The notes beneath the pieces are model-generated. The model saw nothing but the letters and a program-made list of their open reading frames with translations. It had not been told where the DNA came from and did no database searches. The position numbers were made by a program, and so were the translations under genes. Shown piece after piece: positions 36,713 to 48,279 of a stretch of 64,000 nt of DNA (position 1 is the stretch's first letter; each line of letters opens with the position of its first letter). Source of the DNA: Astragalus membranaceus (Eukaryota > Streptophyta > Magnoliopsida > Fabales > Fabaceae); NCBI GenBank assembly GCA_039519185.1, contig CM076851.1, positions 99,259,531 through 99,323,530 on the forward strand, given 5' to 3'.

Positions 36713-37090
36713 CAGCTTGCCTTATCTTCTGTTTGAGTTGAAAACATTTTTATAAGCAAAGGAGCAATTTAATGAATGCAATGTAATGCTGATGATTTTT
36801 TTTTATTTTTCTTCTCTTTTTTTTTTGTTATTTGTTGTTTATTGCCGGGAATCACAGTGCAACTTGCTCTTGTCGTAGGTGTATGTTCGAATACTTTCAA
36901 GGACATAACGCGGCTGGGATCAACAAGTGAGATAAACGTACTTCATTCAAGCATCATACAATAATCATTCCAAGAACAAGATACAATATCTTTAGATGTG
37001 CAATACAATGCTTTGAAAGGAAAGACGCAACATCCTTTAGGAAAAGAAAAATTACAACTTCCTAGTGAACATGAAAAAGAGAATTTAAAT
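36713..37090 (-). other. Inner Ogre spacer between ORF1 and gag
   Basis: Non-coding; T-rich tracts around 36785-36845. Its first part is the counterpart of 63802-64000. Confidence 0.65.
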
Positions 37091-37937
37091 CTAAAAACCT
37101 ATTGCCTTCATCTTCTCTTGGTTCTTCTCCGTTTTTCTACCTGCAGCAGCTTCTCTTGCCCTTTCCATGAGTTCCTCAGTCAGAGATCTGCAGTACTCCA
37201 CGAATTCATATACTCGCACCGGAGTGTTATAAGGCAGCATCTCAGCTTCTGCCTTTCTCAACCTCTTGGGAACATCCCTCACCGCCTGGTTAGCCAACCA
37301 TGCCAATTTGGAGAACTTGTTCTTCCACTGCTGAATTTCTGCCCTCATCTCAACTATGACCTCTTGCTTTTCAATCCTACCCATTAGCTCGAGAAGACGG
37401 TATTCCCAGTACTGACTTGGCATTCAATCTTTTCAACTCATCTTTGGCACCTTTCAGATATTCCTTCATTTTTTGATTACTTTCCTCTTCTTTCCTAAGC
37501 TTCTTGCTGCTTTCTTTAAGGGCTTAGGCCTTGCGTTCATTCTCGTTCTCTAACTTTCTCTTCTCAGAAATTACTTTCCCCAACTCATCTCGTAAGGCTT
37601 TCTTTTCTTCTTCTACCTTGAACAAAGCAGATTTGACCTCACTTAGTTCTTTGAGACTTGGAACGTGAAGCTCTGGGACTTCTTTCTCAACTGACGATGA
37701 ATTCTGACGAGGCGGGCCAACATTTTGAATTCTTTGGTGAAGCCATTGGTAGAAAGTAACATCACCCGTTTTCTTTATGATCTCCGCTTTATCCTTGTAA
37801 ACTACACCTTCCCAAGCCTTTGAAATTTTCTGAAGCAAGCCTTGGTTCTTTGGATCTTCTTTATCGAGAAAGATTGGGGCCAATATGTCTTCAGTGGGTG
37901 CATTCTTCATAGGATACCCAAGCTGTCTGATGGTGAG
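37091..37937 (-). pseudogene. Inner Ogre ORF1, 3' segment
   Basis: Continues ORF1 after the Tekay-like insertion (MKNAPTEDILAPIF). Compared with the outer copy, a Glu codon is now TAA at 37524-37526 (after ENERKA). About 290 bp of the coiled-coil region are missing at about 37425, where AKDELKRLNAK joins directly to the segment before YWEYRLLELMG. The frame is lost, and it ends KNQEKMKAIGF at 37091. This copy of ORF1 is therefore non-functional. Confidence 0.85.
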
Positions 37938-40365
37938 TGTAACACCCCTTTTCTACCCATTAATTTAATTGGAAAATATCAGAGTTCAAAAATCATTTTC
38001 GATTCCACCACGAGGGTGTCACACATACGTCAAAATAAAACCTCAAGTCTCAAATAAAATAGTACGTCGTCAAAGGTGCAATACGTAGCACTCCACAATA
38101 GGGAGACCTCAAAACATCGAAACTACGTCATAAAATCCAACATCAACGCAGCGGAAAGTTAATCAACACATCAACAGTATAAAAAAAAAATAAAAAAAAA
38201 ATCTAAGCACATCAGCAAAGCGTCAAATACATCCCCCCAGGTGCTACGTATCAGAGCATGACGACTCGACTCAAGAAGTGAAGCTAAGGCCTTCACTGGG
38301 AATCACCTGCACGTTACCAACACAGGGGTAACATTCAAACAGGAAAGGGTGAGCATCATTTCAATCCATATAATAGAAAATATGATAAGTACATAAGTCA
38401 AGTCACAGCTCTAATTATTCACATCACAATCATCATTCACATCACTTACAATAACTCATCTCATGTCATGTAGGCATATGAAATGCAACCCACTCGCGGG
38501 CATATGCATGAGGTACCTTTTCACAAACGTCGCTTAGCCCTTAAGGCCTCATCGTCACTTAGCCACATGGGCCTCAAAACGTCACTGGGTTTATGCATAT
38601 GGGGCATGAGACACTATGACATGCACCACTCACAAACACACAAATACACAAATACCCAAAATCAGGGTCAACTATGTGACCCGTCACTTACCAGTTTGCT
38701 CACAAGAAGCACTGCACCTGCCAATTCACAATTTACACACAACGTCACTTGGCCCTTTTAGACCTTAACATCACTTAGCCTTTCGGGCCTTAAACGTCAC
38801 TGGGTTTCATCGTCAATTACACATAAAGTATCATCAACTCAAACAATAGCCACTAAGGGCAAAAACGTCAATTACTAGCCACCAAGGGCATCATCGTCAT
38901 TTACACGTCATTATAATTAATATTAGCCACTAAGGGCAAAACAGTCATTTAACTCAAAAACATCACTAGAGACACCGGGGCAGCCACATGGCGCCCATTC
39001 AGCAACACCCACAAGGCACTAAATAAGTTTCAAGTTTCTAGAAAAAAAACCATTACAGCACAGGTCATCTCCCAACGACACAGGGCCACGGGCACTTAGG
39101 CCACAGCCAGCCATTTTCAGAAAATTGGGTCACTGCATTTAAAATTGGACAATCACACAGACACTGAAATAAGGTTTTCAACGCACTTGGAATCGTCAAA
39201 AACGGAGTCCCGAGTCAAAAGTTACGTTAAAAACAAGTTTGGGAAAAATTAGGCAACACTGCTGAAAACTGGTGCCTTAGGCGCCCAGGCACCAGGCAAC
39301 ACGCGCACTGGCGCCCAGCGCGCAACACACGCACACACGCATGCGCAACAGGCGCCCAGCGCCCAGGCGCAACACACTGGAACTTGGCGCCCAGGAAACT
39401 GGCGCGCGCCTAGACATCCTGCGCCACACACAGACGCGGCGCCCATGGCGCCCACACACTGCACAGCAACACACACAAGGCGCCTTAGGCGCCCTTGCAG
39501 CAACCAAAAACCACTATTTTTCCAGCAACTTTCAAAACACCAAAAATTGATTTTTAGCAATTTAACACACCAAAATTTTATATTTTTCAGCACTCAAAAT
39601 GGCACTTAATTTAATCAAATTATCAAAATTCCTTTGGGCACTATCATCACCATCACCTTGGCGCCCTAGGCGCCTATGCACACACTCACCCAATTTGCGA
39701 AACATCAAGCATCCCAACATACCAAATCGTAATTTCATGAATACACAAGTGCCAAAATCATCAAAACAAACGCATAGGTTGCGTCACCTCAATGTTCAAA
39801 TACCAAAATCAATTCGCATATAGGCATACACATGTATATATATGAAATCATCATCACGGGCAAACCAAGAACATCAAGAAACATCAAAGAACATCAAGAA
39901 ACAACACGGATCTAGTATAAACCCTAGATCTAGGACCTATCATGAGATCTATTAGATGGAAGGATAGAGCTCCCCTAACCTTTTAAGAAGAAGAACTCGA
40001 GCCTTAGGATGCAGTCACCAACAGAGCCTCAGCAACAATGGAGATCTCCTTCCTCCTTGATCTTCGAACTCTCTCCTCTCTTGGCCGCCCTTGCTCTCTC
40101 TTTCTCACGCTCCTCTCTTTCTCTCTTGCTAATTCGAAGAACACAAGTGAAACCCTAGGCAAGACTCCTCACCAAAATGCGCCTAGGTCAAGCCATTGGG
40201 CCATGGGCTTCACTTAAGCCCAATCCATTCGAATGCACCTCCTCCTCCTAGCATCACACCACCCCTCAATTAAAACAATTCCAATAAATAATTAAAACCC
40301 AATTAAATAAAAGAAATACCTAAATACTTAATTAAATAAATTAATTAAATATTTAGGGTGTTACA
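37938..40365 (-). repeat. 3' LTR of the Tekay-like element
   Basis: Begins (minus strand) TGTAACACCC and ends GGGTGTTACA. It contains tandem CACTTAGCC/GCCACTAAGGGC words at about 38520-38950 and a GGCGCC-rich block at 39271-39494. Short Cys/Ala/Arg-rich ORFs here are compositional. Confidence 0.92.
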
Positions 40366-40379
40366 ACTCTTCCCCACTT
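40366..40379 (-). other. Polypurine tract of the Tekay-like element
   Basis: Minus-strand AAGTGGGGAAGAGT immediately upstream of the 3' LTR, overlapping the pol stop codon by two bases. Confidence 0.85.
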
Positions 40380-43248
40380 AGAATATTTCGTCCTCGAAAT
40401 TTACCTGATCAAATAATTCTGGGTAGGACTCTCGCATCTTGCTCTCTAGTTCCCAAGTCATACTCTCGCCGGCAGCTCCTAGCCAAACCACTTTCACTAA
40501 TGCAATCTCTTTGCCTCTAAGCGCTTTCACTTCCCGGTCCTCAATCCGTACGGGCATCGTCTCCACAGTGAGATTATCCCGCACCTCCACATCATCCATA
40601 TGGATCACATGAGATGGATCCGACACATACTTCCGAAGTTGCGACACATGAAATACGTCATTCAAATTCGAAAGATTTGGCGGTAAAGCCACTCTATAAG
40701 CCACATTTCCGATTCTTTCAGAAATCTGATAAGGACCAACAAATCGAGGAGTGAGCTTCTTCGATTTCAACGCTCGACCAACACCGGTAATAGGAGAAAC
40801 CCTCAAGAACACATGCTCACCCTCCTGAAACTCTAAATCCTTCCTCCGCTTGTCATGATAACTCTTCTGACGACTCTGCGAAGCCTTCATCTTTTCACGG
40901 ATCATCTTGATCTTCTCTGTAGTCTCCCGGGCAATCTCCGGTCCCAACACCACACTCTCTCCCGACTCGTACCAACACAATGGCATTCTACACTTTCGAC
41001 CATACAATGCTTCAAACGGTGCCATCCCGATACTGGAATGGTGACTGTTGTTATAGGTAAACTCAATCAACGCAAGGTAGGAATCCCATGAACCCCGTTG
41101 TTCCAATACACAAGCCCTCAACAAATCCTCTAACGACTGAATTGTTCTCTCTGTCTGACCATCTGTCTGAGGATGATAGGCCGAACTCATTTTTAACTTT
41201 GAACCCAATTCCTTCTGTAAACCCGTCCAAAATTCAGAAGTGAACCTTGGATCTCTATCTGACACAATACTCTTCGGAACACCGTGCAACTTCACAATTT
41301 CTTTGACATAGACCTCTGCCAACCTCGACACCGGATAAGTGATATTAATAGGAGTAAAGTGAGCAGACTTCGTTAACCTATCAACGATCACCCAAATAGC
41401 GTCATGACCTTTAACTGTATTCGGCAATCCCGTCACAAAATCCATCGCTATGCTATCCCACTTCCACTCTGGAACTTCCAACGGTTGCATTAACCCTGCA
41501 GGCTTCTGATGCTCAACCTTAGATTTCTGACAGGTCAAACAGGCATACACAAACTGTGCCACATCTCTCTTCATACCATACCACCAAAACATCTTTATCA
41601 GATCTTGATACATTTTCGTCGCTCCAGGATGGATATTCAACTTGCTACGGCGACCCTCCTCAAAAATTGCCTTTCTCATCTCCTCATCATCCGGAACACA
41701 GATTCTACCCCGGAACCTCAACACACCACTGGAATCTAATTTGAAATCTTCATCTTCAGATTGACCAACCCCATTAATTAAATCTACTAACATGACATCT
41801 GTCTTCTGAGCTTCCCTGATGCTGCCCAGGAAATCATTATCGATCTTTAACATTCCCAGCTTGACACTACGAGGTGTCATTTTACAAACCAAACTCAAAT
41901 CTCTGAATTCCTCGATCAACTCTAATTCTTTCACCATCATTGCCGACATATGCAAAGACTTTCTGCTTAAAGCATCAGCCACGACATTAGCTTTGCCGGG
42001 ATGATAATTCAAACCAAAGTCATAATCCTTCAAGAGCTCCAACCACCGACGCTGTCTCATATTCAACTCTTTCTGATCGAACAGATACTTTAGACTCTTA
42101 TGATCACTGAACACTTCGAACCTCGAACCATAAAGGTAGTGCCTCCAAATCTTAAGCACAAATACAACAGCAGCCAATTCCAAATCATGCGTAGGGTAAT
42201 TTTTCTCATGAACCCGCAACTGCCTCGACGCATACGCAACGACCTTCCCATCTTGCATCAGCACACCCCCAAGACCCATTTTCGAAGCGTCACAATATAC
42301 AACGAACGGTTCCTCCGGATTAGGCAACGTCAAAACAGGCGACGTCGTCAATCTCTTTTTCAGTTCCATAAAACTTTCCTCACACCGAGCATCCCAAACA
42401 AAAACTTTACCCTTACAAGTCAACTGAGTCAACGGAAGGGCCAACTTGGAAAAACCCTCGATGAACCTCCTGTAGTATCCAGCCAAACCCCAAAAGCTTC
42501 TAATCTCTCTTGCGGACTTCGGAGCCTCCCACTCCAACACTGCTTCTACTTTTGCGGAATCAACCGCAATACCATTACCAGAAATCACGTGCCCAAGGAA
42601 ACTCACTTCTTTCAGCCAGAATTCACACTTTGATAACTTAGCATACAACTTTTTCTCTTTCAGAACTTCTAACATTGTCTTCAGATGCTCAACATGTTCT
42701 TCCTCAGACTTAGAATAAACTAGAATGTCATCTATGAAGATCACCACAAACCGATCTAGGTAATTATGGAAAATACGGTTCATATATTCCATAAATACAC
42801 CAGGAGCATTGGTCACACCGAACGGCATCACTGAATATTCATAATGCCCATACCTTGTCCTGAACGCTGTCTTCTGAACATCTTCATCCTTTACTTTAAT
42901 CTGATGATATCCGGACCTCAAATCAATTTTGCTGAAAACACGGGCACCCACTAACTGATCCATCAGATCGTCGATCCTCGGAAGCGGATACTTATTCTTG
43001 ATAGTTACCTTATTCAACTGACGATAGTCCACACATAACCTCATGCTCCCATCTTTCTTCTTTACTAACAATACCGGAGCTCCCCACGGTGATACACTCG
43101 GTCTCACAAAATTTTTCTCAAGCAATTCTTCAAGTTGCGTCTTCAACTCAGACACTTCCGACGCCGACATTCTGTACGGTGCCATAGACACAGGCCTCGT
43201 ACCAGGTACAAGATCAATCGAAAACTCAACTTCTCTTTCCGGTGGCAC
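40378..43248 (-). CDS. Tekay-like pol: RT, RNase H, integrase, chromodomain-like
   Basis: An uninterrupted 956-codon frame. RT shows LCVDYRQLNK (71-80), SKIDLRSGYHQI and the catalytic IDD (172-174). RNase H acidic residues are visible at D320 (YCDASKMGLGG), E357 and D382. The integrase has an H-H-C-C zinc region ending CLTCQKSK (570-576) and a D603, D664, E700 triad with 35 residues between the last two. The C-terminus has GPYQISERIG and a chromodomain-like segment (VKVVWLG, TWELESKMRE). The start shown is the first Met in frame. The natural frame enters from the protease upstream, but an apparent 4-bp insertion near 43300 disconnects it. The chemistry is intact on paper, although it would not be made as the normal polyprotein. 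Confidence 0.92.
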   Translation of the reverse strand: MPPEREVEFSIDLVPGTRPVSMAPYRMSASEVSELKTQLEELLEKNFVRPSVSPWGAPVLLVKKKDGSMRLCVDYRQLNKVTIKNKYPLPRIDDLMDQLVGARVFSKIDLRSGYHQIKVKDEDVQKTAFRTRYGHYEYSVMPFGVTNAPGVFMEYMNRIFHNYLDRFVVIFIDDILVYSKSEEEHVEHLKTMLEVLKEKKLYAKLSKCEFWLKEVSFLGHVISGNGIAVDSAKVEAVLEWEAPKSAREIRSFWGLAGYYRRFIEGFSKLALPLTQLTCKGKVFVWDARCEESFMELKKRLTTSPVLTLPNPEEPFVVYCDASKMGLGGVLMQDGKVVAYASRQLRVHEKNYPTHDLELAAVVFVLKIWRHYLYGSRFEVFSDHKSLKYLFDQKELNMRQRRWLELLKDYDFGLNYHPGKANVVADALSRKSLHMSAMMVKELELIEEFRDLSLVCKMTPRSVKLGMLKIDNDFLGSIREAQKTDVMLVDLINGVGQSEDEDFKLDSSGVLRFRGRICVPDDEEMRKAIFEEGRRSKLNIHPGATKMYQDLIKMFWWYGMKRDVAQFVYACLTCQKSKVEHQKPAGLMQPLEVPEWKWDSIAMDFVTGLPNTVKGHDAIWVIVDRLTKSAHFTPINITYPVSRLAEVYVKEIVKLHGVPKSIVSDRDPRFTSEFWTGLQKELGSKLKMSSAYHPQTDGQTERTIQSLEDLLRACVLEQRGSWDSYLALIEFTYNNSHHSSIGMAPFEALYGRKCRMPLCWYESGESVVLGPEIARETTEKIKMIREKMKASQSRQKSYHDKRRKDLEFQEGEHVFLRVSPITGVGRALKSKKLTPRFVGPYQISERIGNVAYRVALPPNLSNLNDVFHVSQLRKYVSDPSHVIHMDDVEVRDNLTVETMPVRIEDREVKALRGKEIALVKVVWLGAAGESMTWELESKMRESYPELFDQVNFEDEIF

Positions 43249-44791
43249 GCCCGGAATTTCATCAGGAAAAACCTCAGGAAACGAAACTCGCGTACCACTT
43301 TCAGTTCTTCAATAACAGCCTGACTCTCAGCAGACAACGATGTCATCAACGCCAATAGCTGAACTCCTTCTTTCCTCAACTTCTTCAATTGACCAGCAGA
43401 TACCAATCTTTCCTCAACTTCTTCAATTGACCAGCAGATACCAAAACGGAATCTTCTTCCCCGAAGCTAACAGACTTGCTACGACAGTTGATATGGACGT
43501 GATTATTCTCTAACCAGTCCATGCCTAAGATTACATCCAGACCTCTCAACGGCAAGCAAACAAAATTCACAATAAAGTCCCTGCCGAAGATCGACACGGG
43601 ACACTAAGAACACACCTGGGACGTAATCACCGACCCCTTCGCAGGAGTATCGACAACCATATCCCCACACATAGCAGATAAAACAAGACCCAATCTTTTA
43701 CAACAATCAACAGATATAAAACAATGGGTAGCACCAGTATCAATAAGAGATTTCAGAGAAGTACCATTAATAAAACACGTACCTCTAATCAGACCATCCT
43801 TATCATCAGGCTCCTCTCCTGCCAATGCAAATACCTTCCCAGTAGACCTTTCCTTCTTCGGCTTTGTACACTTTGTACTGATATGCCCAGACTCACCACA
43901 GTTGAAACACACCACATCCTTGACCTTACACTCGGCTGCCATATGACCCTTTTTACCACAACGGTAGCAAACCCTCTCATCAGACCTGCATGTAGTACTC
44001 TTGTGGCCAGGCTTGCCACACTTATAACAGACAATGCTAGCAGGGGCATCTCCCCCACTAGAACTCTTACCTCCAGCAGCCTTCTGATAACTCTTACCCG
44101 CAGGAACTTCATACGGCTTGCTTCGACTCTGAAACTTACCCTTTTTCTCAGAAGTAGCTTTGTAATGAGCAGTACTGTCCTCCTCAAAGATTCTGCAACT
44201 GTCAACCAGATCAGCGAACACCCGAATCTTCTGATAGCCAATGGCCTTTTTAATATCAGGCCTCAACCCATTCTCAAACTTTATGCATTAAGAAAATTCA
44301 GCTGTAGCCTCACTGTAGTGTGGATAAAATTTTGCTAATTCCACAAATTTCGCCGCATAGGCAGTCACAGACATACCACCCTGCTTCAGCTCCAAAAACT
44401 CTATCTCTTTCTTCCCTCGGACGTCTTCAGGAAAATATTTTCTCCGAAATTCTCTGCTGAATACCTCCCAAGTAATCTCTTCCTGCACAGCCTCTAACCT
44501 CTGCCTAGTAGCCAACCACCAGTCGTCGGCCTCCTCGGCTAACATGTGGGTACCAAAACGGACCTTCTGCTCAACAGTACAGTTCATCACCCTGAAAATC
44601 CTCTCGATCTCCTTCAACCAAGCCATAGCACCATCTGGATCATATTTGCCCTTAAAGGTGGGCGGATTCTCTCTCTGGAAAGTAGTCAGACTCCGAAAAC
44701 CAGCGTTATCTCCAGCATTTTGCTGACCCTGCACAGCCTGAGCCATAGCTTGCAATGCAGCAGCAAGAGCAGCGTCGTTTCTCCCAGCCAT
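43249..44791 (-). pseudogene. Tekay-like gag-protease, broken
   Basis: Gag starts MAGRNDAALAAAL at 44791 with the conserved FKGKYDPDGAMAWL and YFPEDVRGKKEIEFL. A TAA at 44286-44288 stands where a Lys codon is expected. The same frame then continues with three CCHC knuckles (CYKCGKPGHKSTTC, CYRCGKKGHMAAEC, CFNCGESGHISTKC) and protease LIDTGATHCFI. A TAG near 43604 interrupts before FGRDF and GLDVILGMDWL. A 38-bp tandem duplication at 43369-43444 and an apparent 4-bp insertion near 43300 shift the frame before pol. Four independent lesions in an element with near-identical LTRs point to movement supplied in trans or very rapid decay. Confidence 0.88.
43369..43444. repeat. Perfect 38-bp tandem duplication in the protease-RT linker
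   Basis: 43369-43406 is repeated exactly at 43407-43444. Because 38 is not a multiple of 3 it shifts the reading frame. The lack of any mismatch implies a very recent slippage or template-switch event. Confidence 0.92.
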
Positions 44792-44886
44792 TCTGAACTA
44801 TCACTGCAGCACAAACCAAAAATTCAGAACTAATCTATTGTCATAGGACACTATGACAGGACAACATTGGCCGGACAGACCGAACT

Positions 44887-44898
44887 GCTCTGATACCA
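44887..44898 (-). other. Primer binding site of the Tekay-like element
   Basis: TGGTATCAGAGC on the minus strand, four bases after the 5' LTR; complementary to the 3' end of initiator methionine tRNA. Confidence 0.9.
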
Positions 44899-44902
44899 CT
44901 AA

Positions 44903-47332
44903 TGTAACACCCCTTTTCTACCCATTAATTTAATTGGAAAATATCAGAGTTCAAAAATCATTTTCGATTCCACCACGAGGGTGTCACACATACGTCAAAA
45001 TAAAACCTCTAGTCTCAAATAAAATAGTACGTCGTCAAAGGTGCAATACGTAGCACTCCACAATAGGGAGACCTCAAAACATTGAAACTACGTCATAAAA
45101 TCCAACATCAACGCAGCGGAAAGTTAATCAACACATCAACAGTATAAAATAAAAAAATAAAAAAAAAATCTAAGCACATCAGCAAAGCATCAAATACATC
45201 CCCCCAGGTGCTACGTATCAGAGCATGACGACTCGACTCAAGAAGTGAAGCTAAGGCCTTCACTGGGAATCACCTGCACGTTACCAACACGGGGGTAACA
45301 TTCAAACAGGAAAGGGTGAGCATCATTTCAATCCATATAATAGAAAATATGATAAGTACATAAGTCAAGTCACAGCTCTAATTATTCACATCACAATCAT
45401 CATTCACATCACTTACAATAACTCATCTCATGTCATGTAGGCATATGAAATGCATCCCACTCGCGGGCATATGCATGAGGTACCTTTTCACAAACGTCGC
45501 TTAGCCCTTAAGGCCTCATCGTCACTTAGCCACATGGGCCTCAAAACGTCACTGGGTTTATGCATATGGGGCATGAGACACTATGACATGCACCACTCAC
45601 AAACACACAAATACACAAATACCCAAAATCAGGGTCAACTATGTGACCCGTCACTTACCAGTTTGCTCACAAGAAGCACTGCACCTGCCAATTCACAATT
45701 TACACACAACGTCACTTGGCCCTTTTAGACCTTAACATCACTTAGCCTTTCGGGCCTTAAACGTCACTGGGTTTCATCGTCAATTACACATAAAGTATCA
45801 TCAACTCAAACAATAGCCACTGAGGGCAAAAACGTCAATTACTAGCCACCAAGGGCATCATCGTCATTTACACGTCATTATAATTAATATTAGCCACTAA
45901 GGGCAAAACAGTCATTTAACTCAAAAACATCACTAGAGACACCGGGGCAGCCACATGGCGCCCATTCAGCAACACCCACAAGGCACTAAATAAGTTTCAA
46001 GTTTCTAGAAAAAAAACCATTACAGCACAGGTCATCTCCCAACAACACAGGGCCACAGGCACTTAGGCCACAGCCAACCATTTTCAGAAAATTGGGTCAC
46101 TGCATTTAAAATTGGACAATCACACAGACACTGAAATAAGGTTTTCAACGCACTTGGAATCGTCAAAAACGGAGTCCCGAGTCAAAAGTTACGTTAAAAA
46201 CAAGTTTGGGAAAAATTAGGCAACACTGCTGAAAACTGGTGCCTTAGGCGCCCAGGCACCAGGCAACACGCGCACTGGCGCCCAGCGCGCAACACACGCA
46301 CACACGCATGCGCAACAGGCGCCCAGCGCCCAGGCGCAACACACTGGAACTTGGCGCCCAGGAAACTGGCGCGCGCCTAGACATCCTGCACCACACACAG
46401 ACGCGGCGCCCATGGCGCCCACACACTGCACAGCAACACACACAAGGCGCCTTAGGCGCCCTTGCAGCAACCAAAAACCACTATTTTTCCAGCAACTTTC
46501 AAAACACCAAAAATTGATTTTTTGCAATTTAACACACCAAAATTTTATATTTTTCAGCACTCAAAATGGCACTTAATTTAATCAAATTATCAAAATTCCT
46601 TTGGGCACTATCATCACCATCACCTTGGCGCCCTAGGCGCCTATGCACACACTCACCCAATTTGCGAAACATCAAGCATCCCAACATACCAAATCGTAAT
46701 TTCATGAATACACAAGTGCCAAAATCATCAAAACAAACGCATAGGTTGCGTCACCTCAATGTTCAAATACCAAAATCAATTCGCATATAGGCATACACAT
46801 GTATATATATGAAATCATCATCACGGGCAAACCAAGAACATCAAGAAACATCAAAGAACATCAAGAAACAACATGGATCTAGTATAAACCCTAGATCTAG
46901 GACCTATCATGAGATCTATTAGATGGAAGGATAGAGCTCCCCTAACCTTTTAAGAAGAAGAACTCGAGCCTTAGGATGCAGTCACCAACAGAGCCTCAGC
47001 AACAATGGAGATCTCCTTCCTCCTTGTTCTTCGAACTCTCTCCTCTCTTGGCCGCCCTTGCTCTCTCTTTCTCCCGCTCCTCTCTTTCTCTCTTGCTAAT
47101 TCGAAGAACACAAGTGAAACCCTAGGCAAGACTCCTCACCAAAATGCGCCTAGGTCAAGCCATTGGGCCATGGGCTTCACTTAAGCCCAATCCATTCGAA
47201 TGCACCTCCTCCTCCTAGCATCACACCACCCCTCAATTAAAACAATTCCAATAAATAATTAAAACCCAATTAAATAAAAGAAATACCTAAATACTTAATT
47301 AAATAAATTAATTAAATATTTAGGGTGTTACA
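44903..47332 (-). repeat. 5' LTR of the Tekay-like element
   Basis: 2430 bp, near-identical to 37938-40365. Differences seen by eye include G/A at several CpG-like sites and an A-run length change near 45150. GGCGCC-rich block at 46238-46461. Confidence 0.92.
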
Positions 47333-48279
47333 GTGAGAGAGGGATTGTAATTGATGCAGCCTTGGGTTCCCATTAAGGGTACATTCTGAAAATTGCCGCA
47401 CCGGGACAGTATTGAAGGCCTATCTTTCCAACACGGATGATTGAACCAACATACTTTGAGAGCACTGAGATTCTCTAAAGCGTGCACCCATTCTCGTGCA
47501 TTTCTGGCCTCTACATCACAACACAGGGCATATTCTACTAAGTCTGCAGCTTTCGTCTTATGAGTGACAACATGGTTGAGGAACCAGGTGTAGAGAACAT
47601 GGAAAGAGCAAGCAACCTTCTTCTTCCCTAACACACGGTGATGAGTGAAGGAATAGTAGGTATATGCAAGGATTGCTGGTACAGGGTTAATCGGATTTTC
47701 CTTACTTATGAATGCTAGAAAAAGCCCAATAGCGGTCTCATCAATGAACTTCTCGACCTGAGGGAAATGGACGATCCCAAAAATAGTTAGGGCTAACAGC
47801 TGCTTGAAAGGACCCCACTTCTTATTCTGGGCATAAAACTTCAATAAACCTTCGAAATAACATAGCGGGAAACCCCTGATACGGTTCTTCTTTTCCTTAT
47901 GAAGCTCTAATTCCTTCACACTGACTTGCAACAACAAAGAGAGTCTCTGGTCTGAATACCGATGTTTCTGACATTGGTAAGGTGCTAACTCTGACTTTGA
48001 GAACCCCAGAATCTGCTCATACTCCTCGAGAGTTGGTGATAACTGAAAGTCTTTGAAGAGGAAGCATCGAATGTCCGGATCATAGAATCGACTCAGGGCC
48101 ATTATAGCACTCTCTTGGATATCTAGTTGTAACAATCTGAGGAGGTTACCATAAGCCCTCCCGAATAGATCCCTCTCTTCTGACTCCATCAAGGAAACAA
48201 ACTCCTTCAAACTCTCTACGTTTATTCTCTTGACAACCGGGAACCTTGAATTAAGTATAATCTCGCTTCTTGATCCCAT
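47333..48279 (-). pseudogene. Inner Ogre ORF1, 5' segment
   Basis: The ATG at 48279 opens MGSRSEII and runs unbroken for about 315 codons to the Tekay-like element at 47332. It includes the undisturbed DFQLSPTLEEYEQ site, where the inner Ogre itself inserted in the outer copy. The target duplication GTGAG flanks the nested element. Only a few residues differ from the outer copy, such as VVRRIDVED versus VVKRINVES. Confidence 0.85.

Larger units (their letters stand above)
37938..47332 (-). mobile_element. Tekay/Del-like chromovirus (Ty3/gypsy), full length
   Basis: 9395 bp bounded by TGTAACACCC...GGGTGTTACA and flanked by the 5-bp duplication GTGAG (37933-37937 and 47333-47337). LTRs of 2428 and 2430 bp differ at roughly 15-20 positions by eye, so insertion was recent. 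PBS and PPT are both canonical. Gag, protease, RT, RNase H, integrase and a chromodomain-like C-terminus place it with Tekay-type chromoviruses. It lies inside inner Ogre ORF1. Confidence 0.92.

Noticed and set aside
38483..38761. Conserved ~92-codon ORF repeated at 45450-45728
   Set aside because: It is conserved because both copies are LTRs of the same young element; translation follows CACTTAGCC-type repeats and has no known domain.
39249..39593. Cys/Ala/Arg-rich ORFs on both strands (also near 46216, 50018, 53842, 58324)
   Set aside because: Products of GGCGCC-rich LTR blocks; open in several frames at once, typical of composition rather than coding.
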